Notes under the pieces: model-generated | What the model was told of the DNA's origin: nothing | Seen by the model: the letters and a program-made list of their open reading frames with translations, nothing else | Database searches by the model: none | Shown here: piece by piece, positions 45,736 through 55,052 of the stretch | Numbering within the stretch: position 1 is the first letter of the stretch | Layout of the letters: every line of letters begins with the position of its first letter | Position numbers and translations under genes: made by a program | Source: Bog-105 sp965277435 | Lineage (GTDB): Bacteria > Acidobacteriota > Terriglobia > Bryobacterales > Bryobacteraceae | Reading direction: 5' to 3' | NCBI GenBank assembly: GCA_965277435.1 | Contig: OZ255821.1 | Location: forward strand, 5,332,001 to 5,396,000 | Length of the DNA stretch: 64,000 bases

Positions 45736-48700
45736 TCAAAACCTCAAGCGGAGGATGGTCTGCAGGCTGCGCATGGGATTGGCGCTCGCGGGCAATCCGA
45801 ACTGCGCGTTGTTGATGACGGTGATCCAGCTGGTGTAGGTGACGTGGTTGAGCGCGTTGGCGGCATCGAAGCGGAGATCGAGGTTTAAGCGATCGCGGAG
45901 GCGAAAGGTGCGCCCCATGGTCGCGTTGAGGGTGAGTTGGCTTGGGCCGCTGATGATGTTGCGTCCGGCATTTCCCCATTGGCCGGGGGTGGGCGCCGAG
46001 AAGGCAGCGGGATTTAGGGCGAGGCCGGAGGGCGCTGCATAGAGTGGAGCGCCCGTGTAGTCAGGACGGATACTTCCGGTGACGCCCGTGCCCGGGGCGG
46101 CTGCGAGATAGACGGGATTGAGCGGGAGTCCGGCGCCGGCGGTGAGTAAAGTGGCGAAGGTCCATTCCTTGAGAAGAGCGCCTCTCCAGCCGCTCAACAG
46201 CGCGCCACCTCGCACGCCCAGACCGCTGGTGTATTGAAGTTGTAGCGAGAGGAGATGACGCTGGTCAAAGGTGGAGCGGCCTCGTTCGGCACTGAGGTTC
46301 AGCCAGTTTTGCGCGATGACGGGCGTCTCGGGCGCGGCGGCAGCGGTAGGAGCCATGAAGCTCGTCTGGTTGTTGGAGGGAGGAGGCGGGTTCTGCGCGG
46401 TGGGATTGGAGGTTGTGGAGGAGGCTGAGACGGGACCCTGGCCGCCTAGGGAAGAGACGTCGTCGAGGGATTTGGAAAAGGTGTATTGTGCAGTTGCGGT
46501 AAAGCCATTGTGAAGCCGGCGGCGGAGTTGAATCTGGGCGGCTTGGCGGGTTGAGTTGCCGTTGGAAGTCAAATACGTGTAGCCGGCTGAGCAAGCGGGA
46601 CACGGGTTCACAGCTCCGATCGGGAAGGAGTTGGGAAGAAATTCCTGCAGACCACGCGCGCCTTTGATGCCGGAGTAGGTGGCAAGAAGTACAAGGGATC
46701 CGGGGAGGTCGCGTTGCAGGGAGACTTGCCAGTTCTGGGCGTAGCCGACCCGGAAATTGGGATCGACGCCGAAGGTATTCGGAACAGACGCAGGCGAGGC
46801 GTTGAAGCCGCTGGCCAAGGTGAGCGGGCTTAGAGGGCTATTCTGCACGCTGAGAGCTTTCGAGAGCGGCGGCTGCTGGGCCAGTTGGACCGCGATCGAT
46901 TGATAGACGGAAGTATTGTCATAGACTCCGTAGCCGGCGCGAATGACCAATGACGACGCGGAGAGCGCGCGCCAGGCAATGCCAACGCGCGGTTCCCAGC
47001 CGGATCTGTCCGGGCGCATCAACGAACTGGGCAAACGTTGTCCGGTGAGAGAACCAGTTGGATTGGCTGCCAGAACCGGAGCGGCTTGCGCAAAGCCGGA
47101 AGTGACATCGAGATTGACCAGCCGGTTGTAGAGTTCGGTGATGGGCGCTCCGTATTCCCAGCGCACCCCGGCGTTCAGCGTGAAGGACGCGTTCACTCGC
47201 CAATCGTCGTTGGCATAGCCATCGTACGCGGGTTCGCGAAAATATTTGTCGGCGTTACCGAAGGCGATGGCACTAGTGTCGGGAATGCCCAGTAAGAATC
47301 CGCCGAAATCGGAACCAGTTGCCGCGCCGGTGAAGGTGAAGGTTCCGCGGGGGTTCTGCTGGGTGAGGTAGTTGAACTGCTGTCGGCGGTAGTCCGCGCC
47401 GATGTCGACGGTATGGGAGCGATGATTCCATTCGAGGGAGAGGGACTCGCCGTTGGTCTGGTTGTGATTCGAGGCGGGAAGACCGTCGGTTAGGGTTTGG
47501 ATGCCGCTCGAGAAGACAAGCGTGGGCGGGCCCCAGTTCACGGGCGCCTGATTGTTTCCTTCGATCCCAGCAGCGCCGGAAATGTTGGTGCGGTTCGCGA
47601 AGTAGGGCGTGGTCTTCGTCGAGAGGCGGCTGAACTGATAGCCCATGTTCAGGAAGAGGCCGGGGCTGAGACGGTGGGTCCAGTTGACGCGCGCATTGAG
47701 GCCGAGAATGTCGCTGGAATCGGAGTAACCGAGCACGTTGGGAGTGTCGCTTCGGGTGCTTTCGAAAGCGAACCTGCCGGAGAACTGATTCGTGCCGTTT
47801 ATGGTTTTGTCGAAGCGGGATTGCAGGGCGTCCTGATGGGTCGCGCTGACGGATGGCACTTGATAGTTATAGCGTGAGCTGCCGTTGAAGTTCGGCAACG
47901 GGTAGAGAGCGAGTAAGGCTTGCGCCTGCGGACTGATGCGGCTGGGAGGAATGATGTGTGAGGGCGACAAGAGGCCGCTGCGCTGCGCGGCATCGGGTAC
48001 GAGCGTGGTTTGAGTTACGGCGTTGCGGTCGCGGGTGATCTGATAGCCGACGAAAAAGTTGGGGCCGTTTCGGATCAAGTGAGGAATGCGAATGGGACCG
48101 CCCAGAGTGATGAGGCCGGTGAGGTCGTTGTAGGCAGGCTTGGGTGTGTGTTGGCCGGTGAGAGAGAAGGGCGCCGCGTCGAGCACGGAGTTGTCAATGA
48201 TTACGCCGATGCCGCCGGTGTAGAGCACGGGCGTGCGGCGGCGATTATTGTTGCCGAACGCGGCGTCTTGTGAAAAGCGAGAGGCGGCACCGTTGTTCAC
48301 GCTGCCGTTGATGAGCAGGCCTTCCGATGCTTCCTGCGCGAGTTCGGGTTCAGGAGGCGGGATGTCCGGAAGTTTAGCCGTTTCCGTTTCCCACGTCCGG
48401 GCCTGGGTCGTCACTTGATCGGCAGAGAGCATGGTGAGTTGCCAGGTTCCGGCGGGTGTGGCGGGTGTGATGACGACGTTCTGCTTTATGCTCGCGAAGC
48501 CCGTCATGCTCACTTCGATGGTCCAGGTGCCATTGGGTAGATCGGGAAAAGAGTAGAGGCCGCGATCGTCTGTGGCGGCGCTCATTTTAGAGTTGCCTTT
48601 TGAGGCGACGAGTGTTGCTCCTGGAACAGGGAGACCGTTGAGGAGCACTTGCCCGTGATACTCGGAGGCTGAAGCCGTGAGGCAGAGTAGAGCGGCCAAG

Positions 48701-48744
48701 ATTCGCAAAGGCGGCAGGCTAAAGCCTGCCCTACGGCGGCTCAT
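45736..48744 (-). CDS. Oar-like TonB-dependent receptor with N-terminal carboxypeptidase-regulatory domain
   Basis: This 1002-residue outer-membrane protein has a CarboxypepD_reg-type module at the start (YHGQVLLNGLPVPGATLVAS), a plug-like region (about 120-220) and a long 16-22-stranded beta-barrel ending in aromatic LQTILRLRF, the typical C-terminal signature. It probably imports a large nutrient or exports a surface protein with TonB energy; the substrate is unknown. The ATG at 48744 lies next to a palindromic repeat (48713-48730) that encodes RRAGFSLPP of the leader. The neighbouring VWFA protein is probably a partner. Confidence 0.87.
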   Translation of the reverse strand: MSRRRAGFSLPPLRILAALLCLTASASEYHGQVLLNGLPVPGATLVASKGNSKMSAATDDRGLYSFPDLPNGTWTIEVSMTGFASIKQNVVITPATPAGTWQLTMLSADQVTTQARTWETETAKLPDIPPPEPELAQEASEGLLINGSVNNGAASRFSQDAAFGNNNRRRTPVLYTGGIGVIIDNSVLDAAPFSLTGQHTPKPAYNDLTGLITLGGPIRIPHLIRNGPNFFVGYQITRDRNAVTQTTLVPDAAQRSGLLSPSHIIPPSRISPQAQALLALYPLPNFNGSSRYNYQVPSVSATHQDALQSRFDKTINGTNQFSGRFAFESTRSDTPNVLGYSDSSDILGLNARVNWTHRLSPGLFLNMGYQFSRLSTKTTPYFANRTNISGAAGIEGNNQAPVNWGPPTLVFSSGIQTLTDGLPASNHNQTNGESLSLEWNHRSHTVDIGADYRRQQFNYLTQQNPRGTFTFTGAATGSDFGGFLLGIPDTSAIAFGNADKYFREPAYDGYANDDWRVNASFTLNAGVRWEYGAPITELYNRLVNLDVTSGFAQAAPVLAANPTGSLTGQRLPSSLMRPDRSGWEPRVGIAWRALSASSLVIRAGYGVYDNTSVYQSIAVQLAQQPPLSKALSVQNSPLSPLTLASGFNASPASVPNTFGVDPNFRVGYAQNWQVSLQRDLPGSLVLLATYSGIKGARGLQEFLPNSFPIGAVNPCPACSAGYTYLTSNGNSTRQAAQIQLRRRLHNGFTATAQYTFSKSLDDVSSLGGQGPVSASSTTSNPTAQNPPPPSNNQTSFMAPTAAAAPETPVIAQNWLNLSAERGRSTFDQRHLLSLQLQYTSGLGVRGGALLSGWRGALLKEWTFATLLTAGAGLPLNPVYLAAAPGTGVTGSIRPDYTGAPLYAAPSGLALNPAAFSAPTPGQWGNAGRNIISGPSQLTLNATMGRTFRLRDRLNLDLRFDAANALNHVTYTSWITVINNAQFGLPASANPMRSLQTILRLRF
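48713..48735. repeat. dispersed palindromic repeat (REP-like) overlapping the TonB receptor leader
   Basis: GGCAGGCT-AA-AGCCTGCC is a perfect hairpin at 48713-48730, followed by CTACG (to 48735). A degenerate copy lies at 31701-31721. This copy is inside the first codons of the TonB receptor, so it is either a coincidence of coding or an insertion that has moved the start. Confidence 0.6.
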
Positions 48745-48747
48745 TGG

Positions 48748-50838
48748 CTAGTTTTCGGAGGGCTTCTCTATGTGATCGATAACGAGAGTGTCGACGGTCG
48801 CCTTGGTTGTGTCGAATTTCAGGCCGAGCTGATCCTGCACGGCGGTAAACAGGTTGGGCGGTGCATCGGCGGCATTGCTGGGAGGTGGCACTTTGACGCC
48901 CATACCTCCGAACTGGGATTCGTCGGGGGTCCATTTCAAAAGGAAATCGTAGCGGCCCGGCAGAGTGGTCTGGTTGACGACAGGACGGTCGAGCACCGCA
49001 CTTTGCATGAGACCGGCGAAATCGGACATCGTCGCATTCGTAACGGTAAGCACGCCGAGTCCGCGAAAGAATAGGCCAGGCAATCCATTGGGGTCCCCCT
49101 GGCTTTTGGTCATTTTCGAGCCGCTCTTGGCAAGCAGGAGGGCATAGACTGGCAGTTCCTTCTGCTCATGGTGAAACTTTAGTTTGACGCGTTCGGGAAG
49201 CAGCTTCTGCACCATGGATTTCAACTGCTTGTCACTGGGCGCGCCCTCGATGTCGGGTTGTACTTCGAGGTCATATTTCTCCGAGTTGAGCCAGGGCGGA
49301 CCGCCTATTACTTGCCGCTGCTGAACGCCATAAGCAAACGTAAGGAGATCGAGCACGGAGGTGTTTATGGTTTTGAAACGATGCCCGTCGAATATAAAAC
49401 CTTTGCCCGGTTGATCCGGTTTACTGGGTTTGATGGTGGCGACTTCCGCCACCGGGTTCGCGTCAGGGGACATGGGTTTCGGGCGGGCCGGAGCCTCCGG
49501 GATGGTCCATTCAGCGCCCGGGGTGGCTCGCTGCAGGACCAGGGGCAGAGGATGATCGCCCTGCGTCCAGGTTCCGGTAATGGATTTGCCATCCGGGCTT
49601 AGCTTGCCTTCGTAGCTGCCGTCGATGGCCATGATCGCGTACTTGACGGTTGATCCCTGCAGGCTGAAGGAACTGGTTGGGATGGCGCCTGAACCTTGGT
49701 CGATGCTGTACAGTTCGCCCTTCCAGGCGCCGTTGGCCTTTGAAACCTTCAAGACGGTGCGTAGATCCTTTTGGGCGTGCAGCGTGCCTTGCCACGTTCC
49801 GGAAATGTCCAGCGCGGCGTTCTCTTGAGCGTGCGCCTGTACGACATGCAGTAAGCCGAATGAAAGGGGAACGGCCACCGCGAACAGCGCAGCTAGGCTG
49901 AGCAAGAGCTTTCTGCCGAGATCGAGCGGGCGGGCTGCCTGTTGCGTGACGATGCGAACGATCCGCGTCTTGAGATCGGAACCGGTGACGCCTGCAACGC
50001 AAGGCAAGGGCGATTCCAGATAGAGCTTGCAAACGTTGAGAATGCCTTCGGCATAGGTTTCGGCTTCGTTGCCGGATTGGAGGACGGCTTCGTCGCAGGC
50101 GCGTTCGCGTTCATCCAGCAGACGTTTTCCAATCCACCAAACGAAGGGATGAAACCAGAAGATGGCTTCGACCGCCATGTGCAAGGCGGCGGTCAGATTG
50201 TCGCGGCGGCGCACATGGGTTAACTCATGCGAGAGGACAGCGTTGAACTGGGGTGTTGTGAGACGGTCTTCGATGCCGTCGGGAACGACCAGCACCGGTC
50301 GTGTAATTCCGAAAATCCCGGGTTCGAGCAATGATTTTGAAGAGAGGACTTGGATGTTTTCGACGACGCCAATGTTGGTTGACTGACGAAGCGCCGCATG
50401 AACTCGCCGCCATTTGAGGTACCAGGAGGCTAGGACTGCTACCATTCCGCAGAGCCATATTGCGGCGGCTGTGGCTTCAATAGCAGGTGCTGTTCTTTCT
50501 GGCGCCTTCGCGGCATCAAGGGCCCAGTCGTTTGTTGTGCTGCTGGAGGAGGCTTTCAGTAACGTCGTCCGCGAGAACGGCTCCGTGATCTGCCCCAAAA
50601 CGGCTGGGACCGTTGGCCGTTGAGCGGATTCCGGAACGACCGGACGAAGATAACTTCCTAGCGTGATTAGCAGTGAGATCGGAACGACGAACTTCAAGGA
50701 GGCAACCATCCAGAGCCAGTAGCGGATGCGTGCCGGGTTCCTTCGTAACGCCCATGCGAGAAGACTGATTACAGCGGCTGTTACCGTCGATTGCCATAGG
50801 TGATTTGCCAGCAGCGAAATGATGTGAACGGGGATCAT
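48748..50838 (-). CDS. BlaR1-type M56 metalloprotease sensor fused to a TIGR03435-type domain
   Basis: The 696-residue protein has an N-terminal integral-membrane M56 peptidase with membrane helices at about 5-30, 40-60 and 125-142 and the zinc motif HELTH (H204, E205, H208). After the membrane helix near 316-336 a lipocalin-like segment (about 345-435, DISGTWQGTLHAQKDL, SITGTWTQGDHPLPLV) and a TIGR03435 soil-associated domain (about 455-696, RFKTINTSVLDLLTFAYGV, DRPVVNQTTLPGRYDF) lie outside. In BlaR1/MecR1 the outside domain binds antibiotic and the protease triggers release of BlaI. Here the sensor domain is not a beta-lactam-binding domain, so the signal is unknown. It is translated behind blaI with a 4-base overlap. 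Confidence 0.88.
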   Translation of the reverse strand: MIPVHIISLLANHLWQSTVTAAVISLLAWALRRNPARIRYWLWMVASLKFVVPISLLITLGSYLRPVVPESAQRPTVPAVLGQITEPFSRTTLLKASSSSTTNDWALDAAKAPERTAPAIEATAAAIWLCGMVAVLASWYLKWRRVHAALRQSTNIGVVENIQVLSSKSLLEPGIFGITRPVLVVPDGIEDRLTTPQFNAVLSHELTHVRRRDNLTAALHMAVEAIFWFHPFVWWIGKRLLDERERACDEAVLQSGNEAETYAEGILNVCKLYLESPLPCVAGVTGSDLKTRIVRIVTQQAARPLDLGRKLLLSLAALFAVAVPLSFGLLHVVQAHAQENAALDISGTWQGTLHAQKDLRTVLKVSKANGAWKGELYSIDQGSGAIPTSSFSLQGSTVKYAIMAIDGSYEGKLSPDGKSITGTWTQGDHPLPLVLQRATPGAEWTIPEAPARPKPMSPDANPVAEVATIKPSKPDQPGKGFIFDGHRFKTINTSVLDLLTFAYGVQQRQVIGGPPWLNSEKYDLEVQPDIEGAPSDKQLKSMVQKLLPERVKLKFHHEQKELPVYALLLAKSGSKMTKSQGDPNGLPGLFFRGLGVLTVTNATMSDFAGLMQSAVLDRPVVNQTTLPGRYDFLLKWTPDESQFGGMGVKVPPPSNAADAPPNLFTAVQDQLGLKFDTTKATVDTLVIDHIEKPSEN

Positions 50839-51221
50839 CGCGACCTGTCCTCCTTTGAAACTTTGCGCAGCGCTTTCTCCGCTTCTTTGATGTCTTCGAG
50901 AGTGAGTTTGCCGGATTCGACCAGATGAGCCATGACGGGCTGTGTTCGGCCGCCGAACAAATTCAATAAGTCATTGATCAGCGTCCGTTGCGCCGCGTTT
51001 TGGGAAAGGACGGCTTCGAAGATATGCGCGTTGCTGATCTTTTTAACGCGCCGCAGGGCTTTCTTATCTTCCAAACGGTAGACGGTGGTTTGAACGGTCG
51101 TGTAGGAAGGACGATCCGTCTCGGGGAAGGCTTCCTGGATCTCCCTGATCGCAACGGGTCCCCGATCCCAGAGCGTCTGCATAATCTGGAGTTCGAGCTT
51201 GGTCAATTTGCGGGTTGACAT
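50835..51221 (-). CDS. BlaI/MecI-family transcriptional repressor
   Basis: The 128-residue winged-helix protein shows the BlaI pattern: LTKLELQIMQTLWDRGPVAIREI at the N-terminus and YTTVQTTVYRLEDKKALRR as recognition helix region; the C-terminal half is helical for dimerisation. In this family, cleavage by the partner M56 protease relieves repression. Its stop overlaps the start of the BlaR1-type gene. The promoter at 51231-51258 carries an imperfect palindrome that could be its own operator. Confidence 0.93.
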   Translation of the reverse strand: MSTRKLTKLELQIMQTLWDRGPVAIREIQEAFPETDRPSYTTVQTTVYRLEDKKALRRVKKISNAHIFEAVLSQNAAQRTLINDLLNLFGGRTQPVMAHLVESGKLTLEDIKEAEKALRKVSKEDRSR

Positions 51222-51230
51222 CGGACGTTT

Positions 51231-51267
51231 ACTATAGCCGTTTGCAATCCTACTACAACCATGTGTT
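51231..51267 (-). promoter_or_regulatory. blaI promoter with overlapping candidate BlaI operator
   Basis: On the minus strand, TTGTAG (51258-51253) and TATAGT (51236-51231) are spaced by 16 bases, about 10 bases before the ATG at 51221. The -35 region overlaps the imperfect dyad ACTACA-N4-TGTGTT (51252-51267), which resembles BlaI-type TACA/TGTA sites. This would allow autorepression. Confidence 0.5.
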
Positions 51268-51347
51268 TCTTACAAGAGATTTCTTGACCCGGCAGAAGTG
51301 ACTTAGCCAAGAGAGTCGGCGAAGCTTAGCTGGTGATCTAAGCCAAC

Positions 51348-51566
51348 ATGCTTGAAGCAAAAACCAAGCTCTCTCAACTGGTGGAAGCTGCCGAGCGGGG
51401 AGAGCAGGTCTTTCTCAAAAGGAACGGTGTGCTCATAGCCAAGATTGTGCCTGTCGTCAAAGGCACGTTTCCTTTCGGTTTTCTAAAAGAGGAGGCCGGA
51501 AGCATCCCGGACTCTCTTCTGTTCAACAGCTCCGAGGAAGAATTCACCGACTTTACGAAGCTATGA
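51348..51566 (+). CDS. Phd/YefM-family antitoxin
   Basis: The 72-residue protein matches Phd-type antitoxins: MLEAKTKLSQLVEAAERGEQ is the usual helix-strand segment, followed by FLKRNGVLIAKIVPV. The few residues that usually precede LEAKT are missing because TAA lies 6 bases upstream of ATG 51348, so the N-terminal DNA-binding strand is trimmed. The C-terminus, rich in Ser and acidic residues, would bind the toxin. It overlaps the start of a decayed PIN toxin by 4 bases (ATGA). Confidence 0.75.
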   Translation: MLEAKTKLSQLVEAAERGEQVFLKRNGVLIAKIVPVVKGTFPFGFLKEEAGSIPDSLLFNSSEEEFTDFTKL

Positions 51567-51906
51567 TGCCGGGGTACTCCCTCCTGCTGGACACGCATGT
51601 CCTCATCTTGATGGCGACAGCTCCGGAGCGTTTACCAGGATCGCTCCTTCAGGCCATCGAGGAGGTCGAAACACGAAAAGCACGGAGCCCGATTTAACTT
51701 CTCGTTGGATCTTCTGGAGCGGACCATGAAGGCTTTTTCGTGCACGGAATTGCCGATGCGACTACAAAGATATTCGCGGGCTCGATCAGATGCGCTTCCT
51801 CCACCCTGACACGTTCGACCGCCTGCTTATGTCGCAGGCCACCCTGCGCTCAGTCTATTTGGCCGACGCTCGATCAGAACATCATCAATACATTCGAAAT
51901 GGATAG
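51563..51906 (+). pseudogene. decayed PIN-domain toxin (VapC-like)
   Basis: The frame opens correctly, coupled to the antitoxin, with LLLDTHVLILM, the first conserved Asp block of PIN nucleases. It then reaches a stop near 51697. In another frame at 51790-51906 a matching C-terminal PIN block is seen: LHPDTFDRLLMSQATLRSVYLA (bases 51799-51864), with the DxFDRLL motif. The middle, with the remaining acidic residues, is scrambled or deleted. I see no way to make one intact reading frame. It is therefore an inactivated toxin next to an apparently intact antitoxin. Confidence 0.72.
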
Positions 51907-51964
51907 GGCGTTCTACATCTTCACGGATCGCGCGAGGGAAGAGTAATCAGCATCCTCAACCTGC

Positions 51965-54721
51965 TCAACCCTCGCGTAAAGCCACCAGTGGATCCACTCG
52001 CGTCGCTCCCCTGGCCGGCAGGTAACAGGCCAACAAGGTCACCGCGAGCAGAAGCAGCATGGCCGCGGCTAAACTCATCGGATCACTCGCGCTCACGCCG
52101 TAGAGGAGGCGCGAAAGTCCGCGTGCAATCACTAGCGAAAGCGCCAGGCCTAGAACGAGCCCCGCTCCCACCAGTCCCAGTCCTTGCTTCAAGATCATTC
52201 CAAGAACGCTCATTTGTCCAGCTCCGAGTGCCATGCGCAATCCGATTTCGCGGCTGCGTCGCCTTACCGAGAACGACATAATGCCATACAGGCCAATGCT
52301 CGCCAAAGCGAGCGCCAGTAATCCGAAAATGCTCAACAGCTGCACGCCCATTTTGGCAAAGCCAAGGGCTTGCTTGACGACAGAGCCGCCGGTCCGCACT
52401 TCGCTGATTACCACATCCGATGCCGTTGTGTGCAAGATGCGTTCCACCGGCGCGAGCATCCTCTGCGCATCGCCTTGCGTTCTCACGTACAAAGTCATCG
52501 CGGCATTGAAATTCTGCCGCAGCGGGATATAGACACAAGGCTGCTTAGGCTCTGCGATGGTCTGGTAATTGGCCGTTTTGGCCTCGCCCACAATTTGCCG
52601 GTAGAAGCTTTCTCCAGGAGCCCGAATGCGCTTTCCGAGCGCATCGCTATCCGGCCAATAGCGATGCGCAAGTGTCTCATTGACCACTGCCACGGCGGCG
52701 CCTTCCGCGCCATCGTTCTCGCGAAATCCGCGACCCCTGGTAATAGGCACGCCAGCCGTGACGAAGTAATCGAAGTCGACCGTGTTGAGAACCGTGGTTA
52801 TCGCATCCGACGCCCGGCGCTTCTCCTTCCCTTCGACCTCAAGGCCGCTCATGGCCGCGCCCCAAAGCGGAAGGCTAGAGGACCACGAGACCGAAGCAAC
52901 GCCCGGCAAGCTTTCTACCCCGGCCCGCACCTGTCTATAGAACCCCTTCGTCTTCGCTTCGCTGTAACCCGCCTGCCCCGGAGCCGTGATGAAAAGCGCT
53001 AGTCTCTTCGTTTCGAATCCCGGATCGATTTGGTAGGCGTGTTGCATGCTGCGCAGGAAGAGAGCGGCTGTCACCAACGCCAGAAAAGAGAACGCCACCT
53101 GCCCTACCAGAAGAACATTGCTGAAGCTGATGGCGCGCCGGTTCCGGCCCGACGTGCGCGCCTCCTCTTTGAGCGCCACAATTACTTCCGCGCGAGACGC
53201 GCGGATTGCCGGCCCAATGCCAAACACAATTCCCGACACAAATGAAATAAGCAGCGCATAGAGCAGTACAGTCGTATCCAGCTTTGCCTCCATCAGGTTT
53301 GCCATCTTATCCGCCGGCCGGAACGTCCATATTGCCTGAGCAGCGAGATAACCGATGCCCACACCCGCCGCGCCGCTCAACAAGCCGAGCAGAACACTCT
53401 CCGTCAATAACTGGCGCATCAGCCGCACTCTGCTCGCTCCCATCGCCAGCCGCACTGCGATTTCCTGCCGCCTCGCCTCCGAACGCGCCAGCAGAAGGTT
53501 CGCCACATTCGAACAGGCAATCAGCAGAATGAGCCCCACAATCACCAGCAACACCGAACTCGCCATGACAATGCGTCCCCGGCTTATGGTGCCTCCCGTG
53601 TCACCGAAGAGAACATCGCTGACCGGCTCCACAGTCATGCTGTGCCCTTCGTTGGTCTTCGGATATTCACGCTCGAGCGACGCGGCGATACTCGTCACGT
53701 TTCCTTGCGCGCGGTCACGCTCCACGCCCGCTTTCAGACGCCCAACTCCGTGGAAGGCTGCCAGCCCGCGATCTTGCAGCGCAGGCTGCACCTCCGGCGA
53801 ACCCACTCGCCCAATCATGGTCGCGGGAATCCAGAGATCGGGTCCGAACACCGCATTCAGGCCGATGAATCCTTTTGGCGCCACACCGACAATGGTGAAC
53901 TCGACATCGTTCAGCCGCAGCACCTTGCCGAGAATGTCGGGCTCGCCGCCGAAATGCATCTGCCAGGTCCCATAATTGATCACCGCCACCGGAGCCGAGC
54001 CGGGTGTTGTGTCCTCCTGCGCCAAGAAGAATCGCCCCTTAGCGGGATGGATAGCGAGCGTCTCAAAATATTGATTCGTGACCATCTCGGTAAACAGGCG
54101 CTCGGCTCCGCTCTGCTTCCTCCACGTCACTGTCGACACGTATGTATATCCCGCCAGGCGGCTGAACACGCTGTTTTGCGCCTGCAGGTCTTTGAGATTC
54201 TGATAGGAAAGCGGCAGCCTTTGCGGTTCGGCGTGCGCGTCTCTGGCGCCCATGGAAGAGACCGCCTCCAGCCGCGAGGGCTGCTTGACCGGGATCGGAT
54301 TCAGAATCAACGTGTTGATGACAGTGAACACCGTGGTGTTCGCTCCCGTGCCCAGTGCCAGCGTTAAGACAACAAAAAAGGTGAAGCCGGGATTCTTGGC
54401 AAGCATTCGAGCGGCATACCGCACATCTCGCCACATGTCCGCCCACAAATGCCGCGCACTTGAGTCGCCCGGCGGCACTGGATCGTAGCGCGGGAGTCGA
54501 TCCTTCGTCAGAATCGCCTCGCCAAACGACCCACTTTCCGCAAGCTCTGCGAATGCCGCCTGGCAAGCCTCCGCTTCTGTCGAGCCGCCGGCGCGTAGGT
54601 CCTGGTAGCGGTCCTCCAGGTGCTGGCTCAGTTCCTCCACAATCGCTGCTTCCCGCCCGGGTTCCAGACGCAGTCCCCCCAGGTGCCGTCGTATCTCTTC
54701 CGTCCATTCAGGCATGTTCAA
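51965..54721 (-). CDS. ADOP-type MacB/FtsX permease
   Basis: This 918-residue acidobacterial duplicated orphan permease has a cytoplasmic permease-prefix domain (about 1-75, EWTEEIRRHLGGLRLEPGRE), a helix near 100-122, MacB-like periplasmic core domain 1 (about 125-330), and three membrane helices with RQEIAVRLAMGASRVRLMRQLL (about 375-500). A second core domain (about 540-760) precedes a second FtsX block with REIGLRMALGAGQMSVLGMIL (about 790-910). It lacks an ATPase, as usual for ADOPs, and the substrate is unknown. The PadR regulator gene overlaps its start by 14 bases. Confidence 0.93.
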   Translation of the reverse strand: MNMPEWTEEIRRHLGGLRLEPGREAAIVEELSQHLEDRYQDLRAGGSTEAEACQAAFAELAESGSFGEAILTKDRLPRYDPVPPGDSSARHLWADMWRDVRYAARMLAKNPGFTFFVVLTLALGTGANTTVFTVINTLILNPIPVKQPSRLEAVSSMGARDAHAEPQRLPLSYQNLKDLQAQNSVFSRLAGYTYVSTVTWRKQSGAERLFTEMVTNQYFETLAIHPAKGRFFLAQEDTTPGSAPVAVINYGTWQMHFGGEPDILGKVLRLNDVEFTIVGVAPKGFIGLNAVFGPDLWIPATMIGRVGSPEVQPALQDRGLAAFHGVGRLKAGVERDRAQGNVTSIAASLEREYPKTNEGHSMTVEPVSDVLFGDTGGTISRGRIVMASSVLLVIVGLILLIACSNVANLLLARSEARRQEIAVRLAMGASRVRLMRQLLTESVLLGLLSGAAGVGIGYLAAQAIWTFRPADKMANLMEAKLDTTVLLYALLISFVSGIVFGIGPAIRASRAEVIVALKEEARTSGRNRRAISFSNVLLVGQVAFSFLALVTAALFLRSMQHAYQIDPGFETKRLALFITAPGQAGYSEAKTKGFYRQVRAGVESLPGVASVSWSSSLPLWGAAMSGLEVEGKEKRRASDAITTVLNTVDFDYFVTAGVPITRGRGFRENDGAEGAAVAVVNETLAHRYWPDSDALGKRIRAPGESFYRQIVGEAKTANYQTIAEPKQPCVYIPLRQNFNAAMTLYVRTQGDAQRMLAPVERILHTTASDVVISEVRTGGSVVKQALGFAKMGVQLLSIFGLLALALASIGLYGIMSFSVRRRSREIGLRMALGAGQMSVLGMILKQGLGLVGAGLVLGLALSLVIARGLSRLLYGVSASDPMSLAAAMLLLLAVTLLACYLPARGATRVDPLVALREG

Positions 54722-55052
54722 TCCCCGTAATTCTGCTGATCGCTAAGACGAATTCTCTCCAGCTTTTCCGCTGTGAGGCTAAAATCTTTTTGCCTTCCGG
54801 CGTGAGCCGGTAGTAGCGCCTGCGCCTCTGCTGCGCCTTCTCCACCCATTTGCCTTCAATCCACTTGCGTTCTTCCAGCCGGTAGAGCAGCGGATAGAGT
54901 GAGGTCACGTGAAACTTCAAAGCGCCATCGGAGCGCGCCTCGATGAGCTTCGAAATGTCATAACCGTGCCGCGGCTGTGCTTCGAGCAACGACAAAATCA
55001 GCAGTTCGGCGCTACCTTTCTTCCATTCACGGTCCGCAGCTTCGTGTTTCAT
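54708..55052 (-). CDS. PadR-family transcriptional regulator
   Basis: From ATG 55052 the protein is 114 residues with a winged helix of the PadR type: LLILSLLEAQPRHGYDISKLIE, TSLYPLLYRLEERKWIEGKW and RRYYRLTPEGKKIL. An in-frame extension to 55130 would include a low-confidence 26-residue leader and cross the likely operator. PadR genes directly upstream of ADOP permeases are very common in Acidobacteria and probably control them. It is translated first, and the permease ATG lies inside its 3' end. Confidence 0.92.
   Translation of the reverse strand: MKHEAADREWKKGSAELLILSLLEAQPRHGYDISKLIEARSDGALKFHVTSLYPLLYRLEERKWIEGKWVEKAQQRRRRYYRLTPEGKKILASQRKSWREFVLAISRITGIEHA

Noticed and set aside
51222..51347. 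tRNA-like or small RNA gene between blaI and the antitoxin
   Set aside because: No cloverleaf arms, and the sequence is explained by the blaI promoter plus a short leader.
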